The position numbers were made by a program, and so were the translations under genes. The notes under the pieces are model-generated. The model did not search any database. It was not told the origin of the DNA and saw only the letters and a program-made list of their open reading frames with translations. A stretch of 64,000 nucleotides of DNA from Roseiflexus castenholzii DSM 13941 (lineage in GTDB: Bacteria > Chloroflexota > Chloroflexia > Chloroflexales > Roseiflexaceae), in NCBI RefSeq assembly GCF_000017805.1, contig NC_009767.1, forward strand, positions 5,659,299 through 5,723,298, in the 5' to 3' direction. Shown in pieces: positions 52,340 to 60,163 of the stretch (its first letter is position 1; the number at the start of each line of letters is the position of its first letter).

Positions 52340-52563
52340 GATCGCCCTTCCTCGATCAACTCGCGCGTGGTTGTTCCGCTCAGGCGCCGCCCTTTGCGAA
52401 ATGCCCGGAGTTCGGCGATGACCTTGGTGTATGGACGTGTGGAGGTTTCTTCCACCGGCGCAAGGATAGCGACCGGCGTTCCGTGGAAAGTGATGATCCG
52501 CTCACCCTGACGGACGCGCGCCAATACTACCAATGACGATTGAAGATGCCGCATGCGTGTCAT
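52336..52563 (-). CDS. vapB: Phd/YefM-type antitoxin with repeat-replaced N-terminus
   Basis: The native part is LARVRQGERIITFHGTPVAI followed by the toxin-binding tail ETSTRPYTKVIAELRAFRKG, as in Phd/YefM antitoxins of VapC toxins. The usual first 12-16 residues (ISEAKAQLSALL-type) are missing: sequence from 52528 onward is a family 1 hairpin repeat. The repeat supplies the start codon at 52563 (alternative 52554), with AAGGG about 8 bases before it. DNA binding and autoregulation may be affected because that part forms the Phd dimer and DNA-contact region. Confidence 0.75.
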   Translation of the reverse strand: MTRMRHLQSSLVVLARVRQGERIITFHGTPVAILAPVEETSTRPYTKVIAELRAFRKGRRLSGTTTRELIEEGRS

Positions 52564-52676
52564 TCCGAGCCCTTCGCTTCGCTCAGGGTAAACGCAGCGA
52601 GGAATCTGAGCGGGTCGCGCACGACCCCTCGCGCTGCTCGGGGTGACCATGCCCGATATTCACAAGTCATTGGTAT
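52527..52676 (+). repeat. Hairpin repeat family 1, copy at the antitoxin 5' end
   Basis: A 150-base unit from TACCAAT (52528) to ATTGGTAT (52669-52676), in the same orientation as the copy at 51776. The right half is slightly diverged (GCCCGATATTCACAAGTC). The remaining gap to the thioredoxin gene (52677-52994) contains only its promoter. Confidence 0.85.
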
Positions 52677-52942
52677 AAGTCGGAGAAACATGTTAACAGT
52701 AATCCTTTTTAGACCGGTCTGCGACCAGACTATCCCGTGTCTTGCACGCTGTCAAAGATGAGGCAGACCGTGTCTGTGCACGGTTGGGGGCAACGATCTC
52801 GTCGATTGCACAACACAGAGGCTCAGGAAACGTCCCGGAATATCGCATATCAGGCGGACGCTCGTCACTCGTCACTGCCGGACAACACAACCACCTTAAT
52901 TGAGCAGCAGGAAAGATGACACCATGCGCGGATCATTGCCGC

Positions 52943-52971
52943 TATACAGCCTTTGACAAATGTGTTAAAAT
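52943..52971 (+). promoter_or_regulatory. Promoter of the thioredoxin-like gene
   Basis: TATACA (52943-52948), a 17-base spacer and TAAAAT (52966-52971) with TGT extended -10. The leader to ATG 52995 is short. A TTGACA at 52953 is too close to this -10 to pair with it. Confidence 0.45.
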
Positions 52972-52994
52972 GCAGAGCATCAACGTTTACACCT

Positions 52995-53585
52995 ATGAAT
53001 GAACAAACAACACTCCCGAAACGCGCATCGCCTCAACGGAGAGGCGTCAGCAGGCGCGAAGTCATAACATCTGCGGTTGGCGCACTCCTCGGCGTCGTCG
53101 TCATCTTGTTGGTCTGGTTCGCGGTTGGTCGTGGAAACAACGCCACGTTACCTGCCATCGGCGAGGTGAACCGCCCCGCGCCGAACCTGACGCTGCCGAC
53201 GCTGGATGGCGGCAGCCTGAGTCTGGCAGACCTGCGCGGGAACGTCGTGCTGGTCAATTTCTGGGGAACGTGGTGCGAGCCGTGCAAGGAAGAAACTCCG
53301 GCGTTGCAGGCGGCGTATCAGCGGTTGCAGTCCGAAGGATTGGTGATTGTCGGCATCAATCTGCGTCGGCAGGAGACCGGCGATGATGCGGTACGAGCGT
53401 TCGTGCAGCAGTACGGTGTCACGTATCCGATTGCGCTGGATGTCGATGGAGAAGCGGCGCGGTTGTTTCAGATTTCACCGATACCGGTCAGTTACTTTAT
53501 CGATCCAGAGGGGACGATCCGGTATGTCCGCATTGGGACGCTTACAACCGATGACGTGGCGGCGCTGTTCGCCCAATTGCGGTAG
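52995..53585 (+). CDS. ResA/TlpA-like membrane-anchored thiol-disulfide oxidoreductase
   Basis: The 196-residue protein has an N-terminal signal anchor (residues 23-43) and an extracytoplasmic thioredoxin fold. The active site is WCEPC (Cys94, Cys97), with the AhpC/TSA-type lead NLTLPTLDGGSLSLADLRGN and the cis-Pro at ISPIPVSYFID. Such proteins reduce apocytochrome cysteines or other exported thiols. Its position 1.3 kb after the ccm genes, with only vapBC between, suggests it serves as the CcmG equivalent. It is promoted separately. Confidence 0.88.
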   Translation: MNEQTTLPKRASPQRRGVSRREVITSAVGALLGVVVILLVWFAVGRGNNATLPAIGEVNRPAPNLTLPTLDGGSLSLADLRGNVVLVNFWGTWCEPCKEETPALQAAYQRLQSEGLVIVGINLRRQETGDDAVRAFVQQYGVTYPIALDVDGEAARLFQISPIPVSYFIDPEGTIRYVRIGTLTTDDVAALFAQLR

Positions 53586-53669
53586 CATACTGCCAGAGGC
53601 TCTGTACAGGTTTCCGAATCAATCCGCATGTACTGGCGCCGGTGTGGCGTGAGAGGCAAGGGTGAGACC

Positions 53670-54359
53670 ATGCAGGGGAATGAGCAGCGTCGGATTCTGA
53701 TCGTGGATGATGAGCCTGGTCTGCGTGATCTGCTGCGTATCAACCTCGAGCATGAAGGATTCAGCGTGATTGAGGCTGAAAGCGGTGCTCAGGGATTACA
53801 GATGGTGCGTGACCAACATCCCGATCTGATGATCCTCGATGTAATGATGCCGGAAATGGACGGATGGGAGGTCTGTCGGCGGTTGCGCGAGTTCTCACAG
53901 ATGCCGGTGTTGATGCTGACAGCGCGTACACAGAGCAAGGATATCGTCACCGGGCTTGAAAGCGGCGCCGATGATTACTTGACCAAGCCGTTCAATATGG
54001 ACGAGTTGACGGCGCGCATTCGAGCGCTGCTGCGACGGGTGCCCTCTCCCAATCGCCCGATCGTCGCTGGCGGCGGCGAAATCATGATCGACAAGCAGAA
54101 GCGTGAGGTGCTGGTGCGTGGCGAGCCGGTCGATCTGACGCCAACCGAGTACGATCTGCTTCTCCTGCTTGCCGAACATGCCGGCGCGGTGCTCGATCAC
54201 GAAACACTTCTACGCGGCGTGTGGGGGCATGAGTATACGAAGGACAACGACTATCTCAAAGTCTATATCTGGCATCTGCGCCGCAAAATTGAACAGGACC
54301 CGCGTGAACCGAAATTGCTGCTGACTGAATGGGGAGTCGGGTATCGTCTGGCGCCGTGA
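53670..54359 (+). CDS. OmpR/PhoB-family response regulator
   Basis: The 229-residue regulator has a complete receiver (acidic pair in ILIVDDEPG, phospho-Asp in LMILDVMMPEMDGWEV, Thr in MLTART, Lys in DYLTKPFNMDEL) and a winged-helix output domain (VDLTPTEYDLLLLLAEHAG, then VYIWHLRRKIEQDP and TEWGVGYRL). No histidine kinase is adjacent, so it is an orphan in this window. ATG 53670 follows GGGTGAGACC; an ATG at 53628 would add 14 residues. A remnant of C-rich CTCGCCTCTTGCC repeats separates it from proB (54400-54450). Confidence 0.92.
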   Translation: MQGNEQRRILIVDDEPGLRDLLRINLEHEGFSVIEAESGAQGLQMVRDQHPDLMILDVMMPEMDGWEVCRRLREFSQMPVLMLTARTQSKDIVTGLESGADDYLTKPFNMDELTARIRALLRRVPSPNRPIVAGGGEIMIDKQKREVLVRGEPVDLTPTEYDLLLLLAEHAGAVLDHETLLRGVWGHEYTKDNDYLKVYIWHLRRKIEQDPREPKLLLTEWGVGYRLAP

Positions 54360-54454
54360 GCCGGAGAGCCGTTGGAATGCAACGGCTCTCTGCCCACACC
54401 CGCGCCTGCGCGCTCTCGCCTCTTGCCCGCGCCTCTTGCCTCATACCTGAACGT

Positions 54455-55558
54455 ATGGCCTATCCCAACCGCATTGTTGTCAAAGTCGGCACCAATGTTC
54501 TCACCGCCGGCGCCGATAAGGTGCATCGCCCGACAATCGTGGCGCTGGCGCAGCAGATTGCTGCGGTGCGCAGTCAGGGGGTTGAGATCGTGCTGGTGAG
54601 TTCCGGCGCTATCGCTGTGGGGCGTGAACGCTTGAACTTTCCGGCGCGACGGCGTGATATTCCGCTCAAACAGATGCTCGCGGCGGTTGGACAGAGCCGG
54701 TTGATGCATCTGTATGAGCAAATCTTCGAACTCTATGGCATTACCGTGGCGCAGACGCTTCTGACCCGCGGCGATCTGGCGGACCGGAATCGGTACCTGA
54801 ATGCGCGCAATACGCTGCTCGCCTGCCTGATGCACAATGTTTTGCCAATCGTCAACGAAAACGATGTGGTCGCGGTCAGTGAGATTCGCGTCGGAGACAA
54901 CGATAATCTTTCAGCGCTGGTCACGAACCTGGTCGATGCCGATCTGCTCCTGATCCTGACCGACATTGACGGTCTCTACACCGCCGATCCGCGCCGCGAT
55001 CCATCTGCAACGCGGATCGACCTGGTACCCGAAATTACTGAACATATCTATGCGATCGCAGGCGGAAGCAATATACGTGGCACGGGTGGCATGCTAACCA
55101 AAATTCAGGCGGCAGACCTGGCGACGCGCAGTGGCGCTGAGGTGGTGATCGCGCGTGGCGCTGAACGCGATGTTATTGCGCGCGTCGTGGCAGGTGAGGC
55201 GATCGGTACCCGCTTTCCAGCGCAGGCGACAAACGTCGAGAGCCGAAAACGCTGGATTCTTGCGGAAACCGTCCGTCATAGCCGTGTTGTCGTCGATGAA
55301 GGCGCGGCACGTGCCTTGATGACAGGCGGCAAGAGTCTCTTGCCGGCCGGCGTGGTCGCCGTTGAAGGCGATTTTGCCCGTGGGCAAACTGTTCGCATTT
55401 ATGCAACCGATGGCAGGGAGATTGCACGCGGTATCACACAGTACGCGGCGGTTGACCTTCGCCGCATTCGCGGGTTGCAATCGTCGCAGATTGCCGAAAC
55501 GCTCGGCTTCGACTATGGTCCCGAAGCGGTGCACCGCGATGATATGGTGCTGTTGTAA
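54455..55558 (+). CDS. proB: Glutamate 5-kinase
   Basis: This phosphorylates L-glutamate, the first step of proline synthesis. The 367-residue protein has the amino-acid kinase domain (RIVVKVGTNVLTAG, EIVLVSSGAIAVGRERL, NARNTLLACLMHN, PIVNENDVVAVSEIRVGDND, LTDIDGLYTADPR, GTGGMLTKIQAADLA) and a C-terminal PUA domain from about residue 275. The length is the normal proB-with-PUA form. proA starts 44 bases downstream, so the pair is probably an operon. Confidence 0.96.
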   Translation: MAYPNRIVVKVGTNVLTAGADKVHRPTIVALAQQIAAVRSQGVEIVLVSSGAIAVGRERLNFPARRRDIPLKQMLAAVGQSRLMHLYEQIFELYGITVAQTLLTRGDLADRNRYLNARNTLLACLMHNVLPIVNENDVVAVSEIRVGDNDNLSALVTNLVDADLLLILTDIDGLYTADPRRDPSATRIDLVPEITEHIYAIAGGSNIRGTGGMLTKIQAADLATRSGAEVVIARGAERDVIARVVAGEAIGTRFPAQATNVESRKRWILAETVRHSRVVVDEGAARALMTGGKSLLPAGVVAVEGDFARGQTVRIYATDGREIARGITQYAAVDLRRIRGLQSSQIAETLGFDYGPEAVHRDDMVLL

Positions 55559-55602
55559 ATGATGAGACCAGACCGTATGGCATGTTTCGTCAGGAGCGAA
55601 CG

Positions 55603-56874
55603 ATGACGAACCTTGAAGAGATTGGCGCGCGCGCCCGCGCTGCCGGGAGGCGCCTGGCATTGATGCCGACGGAGCGTAAGAATGCGGCGCTCGAAGCAAT
55701 TGCAGCGGCGCTGCTCGACGAAGCCAATGCGGCTGAGGTGCTGGCTGCCAATGCTGATGATGTCGCCGCCGGGCGCGATGCCGGGCTGTCACCTGCCCTG
55801 ATCGACAGGATGACGCTGACGCCGCAGCGCCTTGCTGCGATTGCCGCCGATACCCGCACCGTTGCCGGACTGCCCGATCCGGTGGGTGAGCGTTTCGATG
55901 CGACCGTGCTGGAGAACGGACTGCGGGTGCACAAACGTCGCGTGCCGCTCGGCGTTGTCGGCGTTATTTACGAGGCGCGCCCCAATGTGACGGTCGATGT
56001 CGCTGCGCTCTGCCTGAAATCGGGCAATGCAGCGATTCTGCGCGGCGGTAAGGAGATCACCCGATCCTGCGCGGCGCTGACGCGCTTGATCCAGAACGCT
56101 CTCGCGCAGACCGGGCTTCCCGCCGATGCTATTCAGGTGATCGACAACCCGGACCGCGCGCTGGTCGAGCAGTTGCTGCGCCTTGATCGCTACGTCGATG
56201 TCATTATCCCGCGCGGCGGTGCGGGGCTGCACCGTTTCTGCCGCGAGAAGGCAAGCATCCCGGTGATTACCGGCGGCATTGGTGTGTGCCACATCTACGT
56301 CGATCAGGCGGCTGACCTGGAGATGGTCGTTCCTATCGTCCACAACGCCAAGGTGCAACGTCCGAGCGTCTGCAACGCGCTCGACACGCTCCTGGTGCAT
56401 CGCGCGGTCGCAGCCGAGATGTTGCCGGCGGTTGCCCGCGATCTTCTCGCCAGCAACGTTGAACTGCGCGTTGATGAAGAAGCCATGGCGCTCCTGCGCG
56501 CCGCAGGGTTCGACACTCCGCAGATCGTCCCTGCACAGGAGAGCGATTTCGGCGTAGAGTTCATGGCGCTGATCCTCTCCATTCGCGTTGTGGCGGGGCT
56601 GGACGAGGCGCTGGAGCATATTGCGCGCTTCGGCGACCATTCGGACGCGATTATCACCCGCGATCCGGCGACGGCGGAAGCGTTTGTGCAGGCGGTCGAC
56701 TCGTCGGCGGTATTCGTCAATGCTTCGACCCGCTTCAACGATGGCGGGCAACTGGGGTTAGGCGCCGAGATTGCGATCAGCACCCAGAAACTTCATGCGC
56801 GCGGACCGATGGCGCTGCGTGAACTGACTTCCTACAAATGGGTGGTGGAAGGTGATGGACACGTGCGCGCCTGA
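55603..56874 (+). CDS. proA: Gamma-glutamyl phosphate reductase
   Basis: This NADPH-dependent enzyme converts gamma-glutamyl phosphate to glutamate semialdehyde, the second proline step. The 423-residue protein has an aldehyde-dehydrogenase-like fold. Landmarks are VPLGVVGVIYEARPNVTVD, ALCLKSGNAAILRGGKE, DVIIPRGGAGLHRF, the catalytic Cys in KVQRPSVCNALDTLLVH, and GLGAEIAISTQKLHARGPM at the end. ATG 55603 has GGAG upstream and was chosen over 55582. Confidence 0.97.
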   Translation: MTNLEEIGARARAAGRRLALMPTERKNAALEAIAAALLDEANAAEVLAANADDVAAGRDAGLSPALIDRMTLTPQRLAAIAADTRTVAGLPDPVGERFDATVLENGLRVHKRRVPLGVVGVIYEARPNVTVDVAALCLKSGNAAILRGGKEITRSCAALTRLIQNALAQTGLPADAIQVIDNPDRALVEQLLRLDRYVDVIIPRGGAGLHRFCREKASIPVITGGIGVCHIYVDQAADLEMVVPIVHNAKVQRPSVCNALDTLLVHRAVAAEMLPAVARDLLASNVELRVDEEAMALLRAAGFDTPQIVPAQESDFGVEFMALILSIRVVAGLDEALEHIARFGDHSDAIITRDPATAEAFVQAVDSSAVFVNASTRFNDGGQLGLGAEIAISTQKLHARGPMALRELTSYKWVVEGDGHVRA

Positions 56875-56898
56875 CGGCGCTCTACCGGGGAAGCCTGG

Positions 56899-57705
56899 TC
56901 AGGGCGCATTCTCCAGCGCCTCTGCTATGCGCACCGCTGCCCACGGATCGGCGAGTAATGCCGATCCTACCTGCACTGCAATGGCGCCTGCCGCCAGAAA
57001 GGGTCGTGCGTCGGCGGCAGTCACGATCCCACCGCACGCCACGACCGGCGCGGGCAGCGTGGCACACACTTCAGCGACTGCCTCCAGCACCAGCGGACGA
57101 ATGGCAGGACCGGAGAGCCAACCATGCACCAGTTCGCCGGTGTGCGGGTCTGCTGCGCTGGCACGCGGCGGTGCGGCAATGGTCACGGCGTCGGCGCCGA
57201 CATCGACGACCGAGCGCGCTGTAGCGATCAAGCGCGCGTGCAATGGCAGTTTGACCAGCAGCGGCAGCAATGTCACCGCGCGCACCGCTGCGACGACTCT
57301 CACCGCCGCACTCCAATCGTCGCCAACGGTCAGTTCTATGCCCGCAATTCCCTCGACGCCTTCGAGCGCTGCCGCGACCTTGCGATGATCCGTCGCGACG
57401 CTTAGAATCACCGGCGTCTCCCAGGCTGCCCATGCAGGAGCGTATTCGCGCAATACCCGTGTCAACCCCGGATCGCGCCATGCGCCCACGCTCAGCACCC
57501 CACCCGGCGTTTCGACCAGTCGCAACGGCGGCAGAGCGCGCCTGCCGTGCAACGAGATGCTGCCGGTGACGATGGCGCCCAAATGTTTGAGCGGAATGAT
57601 GCGTTCATACTCAACGCCAAACCCCAGGCAACCGGCAGCCGTCATCACCGGCGCCCGCAGCGGTAATCCATATGGATTGTTCGGCGCAAGATCGACTGAC
57701 GGCAT
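56899..57705 (-). CDS. Dihydroorotate dehydrogenase-like protein lacking the catalytic Cys loop
   Basis: The 268-residue TIM barrel follows class 1 dihydroorotate dehydrogenases in its FMN-binding parts: RAPVMTAAGCLGFGVEYERI, LGAIVTGSISLHGRRALPP, LVETPGGVLSVGAWRDPG, LSGPAIRPLVLEAV and ACGGIVTAADARPFLAAGAIAVQVGSALLADP. The active-site loop NxSCPN is replaced by ELTVGDDWSA, removing the catalytic Cys and its Asn neighbours. The later INT motif is replaced too (VTIAAPPR). It is probably a paralog with another flavin reaction. It lies convergent to proA and divergent to the P450. Confidence 0.75.
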   Translation of the reverse strand: MPSVDLAPNNPYGLPLRAPVMTAAGCLGFGVEYERIIPLKHLGAIVTGSISLHGRRALPPLRLVETPGGVLSVGAWRDPGLTRVLREYAPAWAAWETPVILSVATDHRKVAAALEGVEGIAGIELTVGDDWSAAVRVVAAVRAVTLLPLLVKLPLHARLIATARSVVDVGADAVTIAAPPRASAADPHTGELVHGWLSGPAIRPLVLEAVAEVCATLPAPVVACGGIVTAADARPFLAAGAIAVQVGSALLADPWAAVRIAEALENAP

Positions 57706-57849
57706 TGCCTCCCTCTCGGCAGCCTCGGGCAGGATACGGTCAGGCGGCGACTCAGCCCGACGCTGAAAGGCTTGAGGGCATTTTTTGCAAAGATAAGGTT
57801 GATGCTATCGTATCATAAGAGCGGTGGATACAACGACAAGAGGACTGCC

Positions 57850-59055
57850 ATGCATCACGCACCTGATCCGCTGCCCGAACTCTGGAGTCCGGCAGCCATT
57901 GAGAATCCCTACCCGATCTACGACTACTGGCGCGCCACACAACCGATCCGCTGGACGGGAGGTGACTGGCAGATGTTTCGCTACGTGGATGTTCAGTTCT
58001 TCCTGCGCGATCCGCGCCTGGGCGCCGATCAGTTTCAGGTCGATCCGCAATGGCTGGCGGACACCGGGCTGGCGCCGCTCTTCGAGGCGCGCGCGAAGAT
58101 GATGCTCTTCACCGATCCGCCCGACCATACCCGACTCCGCACACTGGTGCATCGCGCCTTCACGCCGCGCGTCGTCGAGTCGTACCGTCCGCTGGTGCAG
58201 CGCATTGTCGATCAGTTGCTCGATGTGGCTGCGGCGCGCGGCGAGATTGAACTGATCGGCGAGTTTGCCTACCCGCTGCCGGTAACGGTCATTGCCCACA
58301 TGCTTGGCGTTCCCGTTAATATGCACGACCAGTTTCGTCGCTGGTCGGATAGTCTGGCAGCCTTCATTGGCGGCACGACGCGCCCTGAAGCCGAGGTGTT
58401 TCCTGTGGCGCTGAAGGCGGTGATCGAGATGACCGACTTCTTTCTGGCGCTCGTGGCTGAACGACGTCGCGCACCGCGCAACGACCTGCTCTCGGCGCTG
58501 GCGCAGGCGGAAGATGGCGGAGATCGACTGAGCGAACAGGAACTGGTTGCCAACAGTATCCTCCTGCTCCTCGCCGGTCACGAAACGACCACCAATCTGA
58601 TCGGCAACGGCACGCTGGCGCTGCTGCGCCATCCCGATCAGTTTGCGCTGCTGCGCGATCAGCCGGAACTTGCCGCTTCCGCTATCGAAGAATTGTTGCG
58701 CTACGACAGTCCGGTGCAGATGACGAGTCGCCGCGCACTGACCGACATCGAGTTCCAAGGGCATCGTATCGAAGCCGGGCAGACGGTGACTGTCTTCATC
58801 GGTTCGGCAAATCGCGATCCGGCGCAGTATGAAGACCCGGCGCGGCTCGACCTGACGCGCAGCGATGTGCGGCACCTGTCGTTCGGGCATGGTCCGCACT
58901 ACTGCCTTGGCGCACCGCTGGCGCGGCTGGAAGGGCAGGTGGCGATCAGCACCCTGGTACGTCGCTTCCCCAATATGCGCCTGCTCGATGAACGCATCGC
59001 GTGGCGCGACAATTTTGCGCTGCGCGGGTTACAATCGCTGCGCCTGGCACTGTAG
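57850..59055 (+). CDS. Cytochrome P450
   Basis: The 401-residue soluble monooxygenase belongs to the bacterial class I type (CYP107-like). The I-helix is LLLLAGHETTTNLIGNG, the ExxR motif is EELLRYDSP and the heme-binding loop is LSFGHGPHYCLGAPLARLE with Cys as thiolate ligand. FTDPPDHTRLRTLVHRAFTP is also typical. No ferredoxin or ferredoxin reductase is adjacent, and the substrate is unknown. Possible promoter elements lie at 57785-57811 (TTGCAA with TGCTATCGT). ATG 57850 was chosen over the frame start at 57772 because family members begin near here. Confidence 0.92.
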   Translation: MHHAPDPLPELWSPAAIENPYPIYDYWRATQPIRWTGGDWQMFRYVDVQFFLRDPRLGADQFQVDPQWLADTGLAPLFEARAKMMLFTDPPDHTRLRTLVHRAFTPRVVESYRPLVQRIVDQLLDVAAARGEIELIGEFAYPLPVTVIAHMLGVPVNMHDQFRRWSDSLAAFIGGTTRPEAEVFPVALKAVIEMTDFFLALVAERRRAPRNDLLSALAQAEDGGDRLSEQELVANSILLLLAGHETTTNLIGNGTLALLRHPDQFALLRDQPELAASAIEELLRYDSPVQMTSRRALTDIEFQGHRIEAGQTVTVFIGSANRDPAQYEDPARLDLTRSDVRHLSFGHGPHYCLGAPLARLEGQVAISTLVRRFPNMRLLDERIAWRDNFALRGLQSLRLAL

Positions 59056-59074
59056 CCGTCCCGATTCCAATATA

Positions 59075-59977
59075 CTATCTCCTGCTGTGGAGAGCATAGC
59101 GCGTCTGGTAGTTGCGGAACAGCCGCCCCCAACCGGTATGGCGCAGCCAGCTCACCAGAGTCGTTGCGTCTGCCGTTGTCCAGCGTCGGCAGCAACCGAT
59201 TGCCCGACGGGGCGACGGCGGCGCAAGCCCCCACCGATCATTGAGCGCCTCGACATCGCCGCAGATCGCCATCGCATGCAGGTCCGCCGTTCCCCAACCC
59301 TGCCGATGCGCCTCGTGCAGCCAGGCAACATCCTGGAGCGGATCGAGACCGAACTGTGCAGCAATCGTTGCGTCGAGCGCCGCAGGGTCGCGTGACGCCA
59401 GGAGCACGCTGCGCACCTCGGCGTACTCCGTTTTGGCATCGCGTCCATCGCTGATTGTCGTTGCGTCCGCCACTGCCAGCAGCTGCGCTCCGCGGCGTCG
59501 CACCTGCGCCAGGGCAGGGAGGGTATGTGGCGTATTGCGTATTGCTGCGGCTGAATGGAAGAGCGCCGCCACACCGGGGGTCGCGCCGAACAGTCCGTTG
59601 TGGCGATCAATCCGGCACGGGATCAGCACGACAATCAGCGTCTCATGGTCGATCTGCGGCGCACTGCGTAGCGCATCGATGCCAAGCGCAGCAGCAATTG
59701 CGGTGTACCCGTGCATGTCGGAGTGACGGGCCGGCAGAACTGCCGTGATCGAGGTGACCCCTGCACGAAGGAAGAGGCGCGTCATCGTTTCCAGTTGCCA
59801 GGGGGTTGCGCCGGCGCCGGGGAAGGGCAGAGATCGCGCGTATCGTGGGATCAGAATGGCGCGGCGTGGTGTCGCCGCGATTCCGACCAGCGTCAGTAAC
59901 CGCCGATAACTGTCGGCAACAGTCGCTGGCGTCGTATGCACTGCCGCAACGGCAGCGTCTGGCGGGATGAGCATCAT
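59075..59977 (-). CDS. DUF362 family protein
   Basis: The 300-residue protein matches DUF362: an N-terminal RAILIPRYARSL strand, GATPWQLETMTRLFLRAGV, and the characteristic VLLASRDPAALDATIAAQFG followed by WLHEAHRQGWG. The family is uncharacterised, and some members carry ferredoxin domains. This one has no Fe-S cysteine cluster; the only close cysteines are CC in GCCRRWTT near residue 260. It lies between the P450 and the histidine kinase, convergent to the former. No function is assigned. Confidence 0.7.
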   Translation of the reverse strand: MMLIPPDAAVAAVHTTPATVADSYRRLLTLVGIAATPRRAILIPRYARSLPFPGAGATPWQLETMTRLFLRAGVTSITAVLPARHSDMHGYTAIAAALGIDALRSAPQIDHETLIVVLIPCRIDRHNGLFGATPGVAALFHSAAAIRNTPHTLPALAQVRRRGAQLLAVADATTISDGRDAKTEYAEVRSVLLASRDPAALDATIAAQFGLDPLQDVAWLHEAHRQGWGTADLHAMAICGDVEALNDRWGLAPPSPRRAIGCCRRWTTADATTLVSWLRHTGWGRLFRNYQTRYALHSRR

Positions 59978-60111
59978 GCCGGAAGGTCGTCTTTGTGCGC
60001 AAGGATCATATCAGAGGAAGCGCCGGTGAGCAAGTGAGACGGGGCGAAGGGGTCGTCAGGCGTTCCTCGATAATGTGGCGGGCAATCTCCCCTTTCTCAA
60101 TCAGCGTAGTT

Positions 60112-60120
60112 TGATATAAT
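60112..60120 (+). promoter_or_regulatory. Extended -10 promoter of the GAF histidine kinase
   Basis: TGATATAAT, a perfect TATAAT with TGn. Transcription would begin near 60127, so a GTG at 60125 cannot be the translation start. Confidence 0.55.
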
Positions 60121-60163
60121 ATGCGTGTCGCGTCACAAAAACTTCGTCGTCTGGCAGGTCTGT

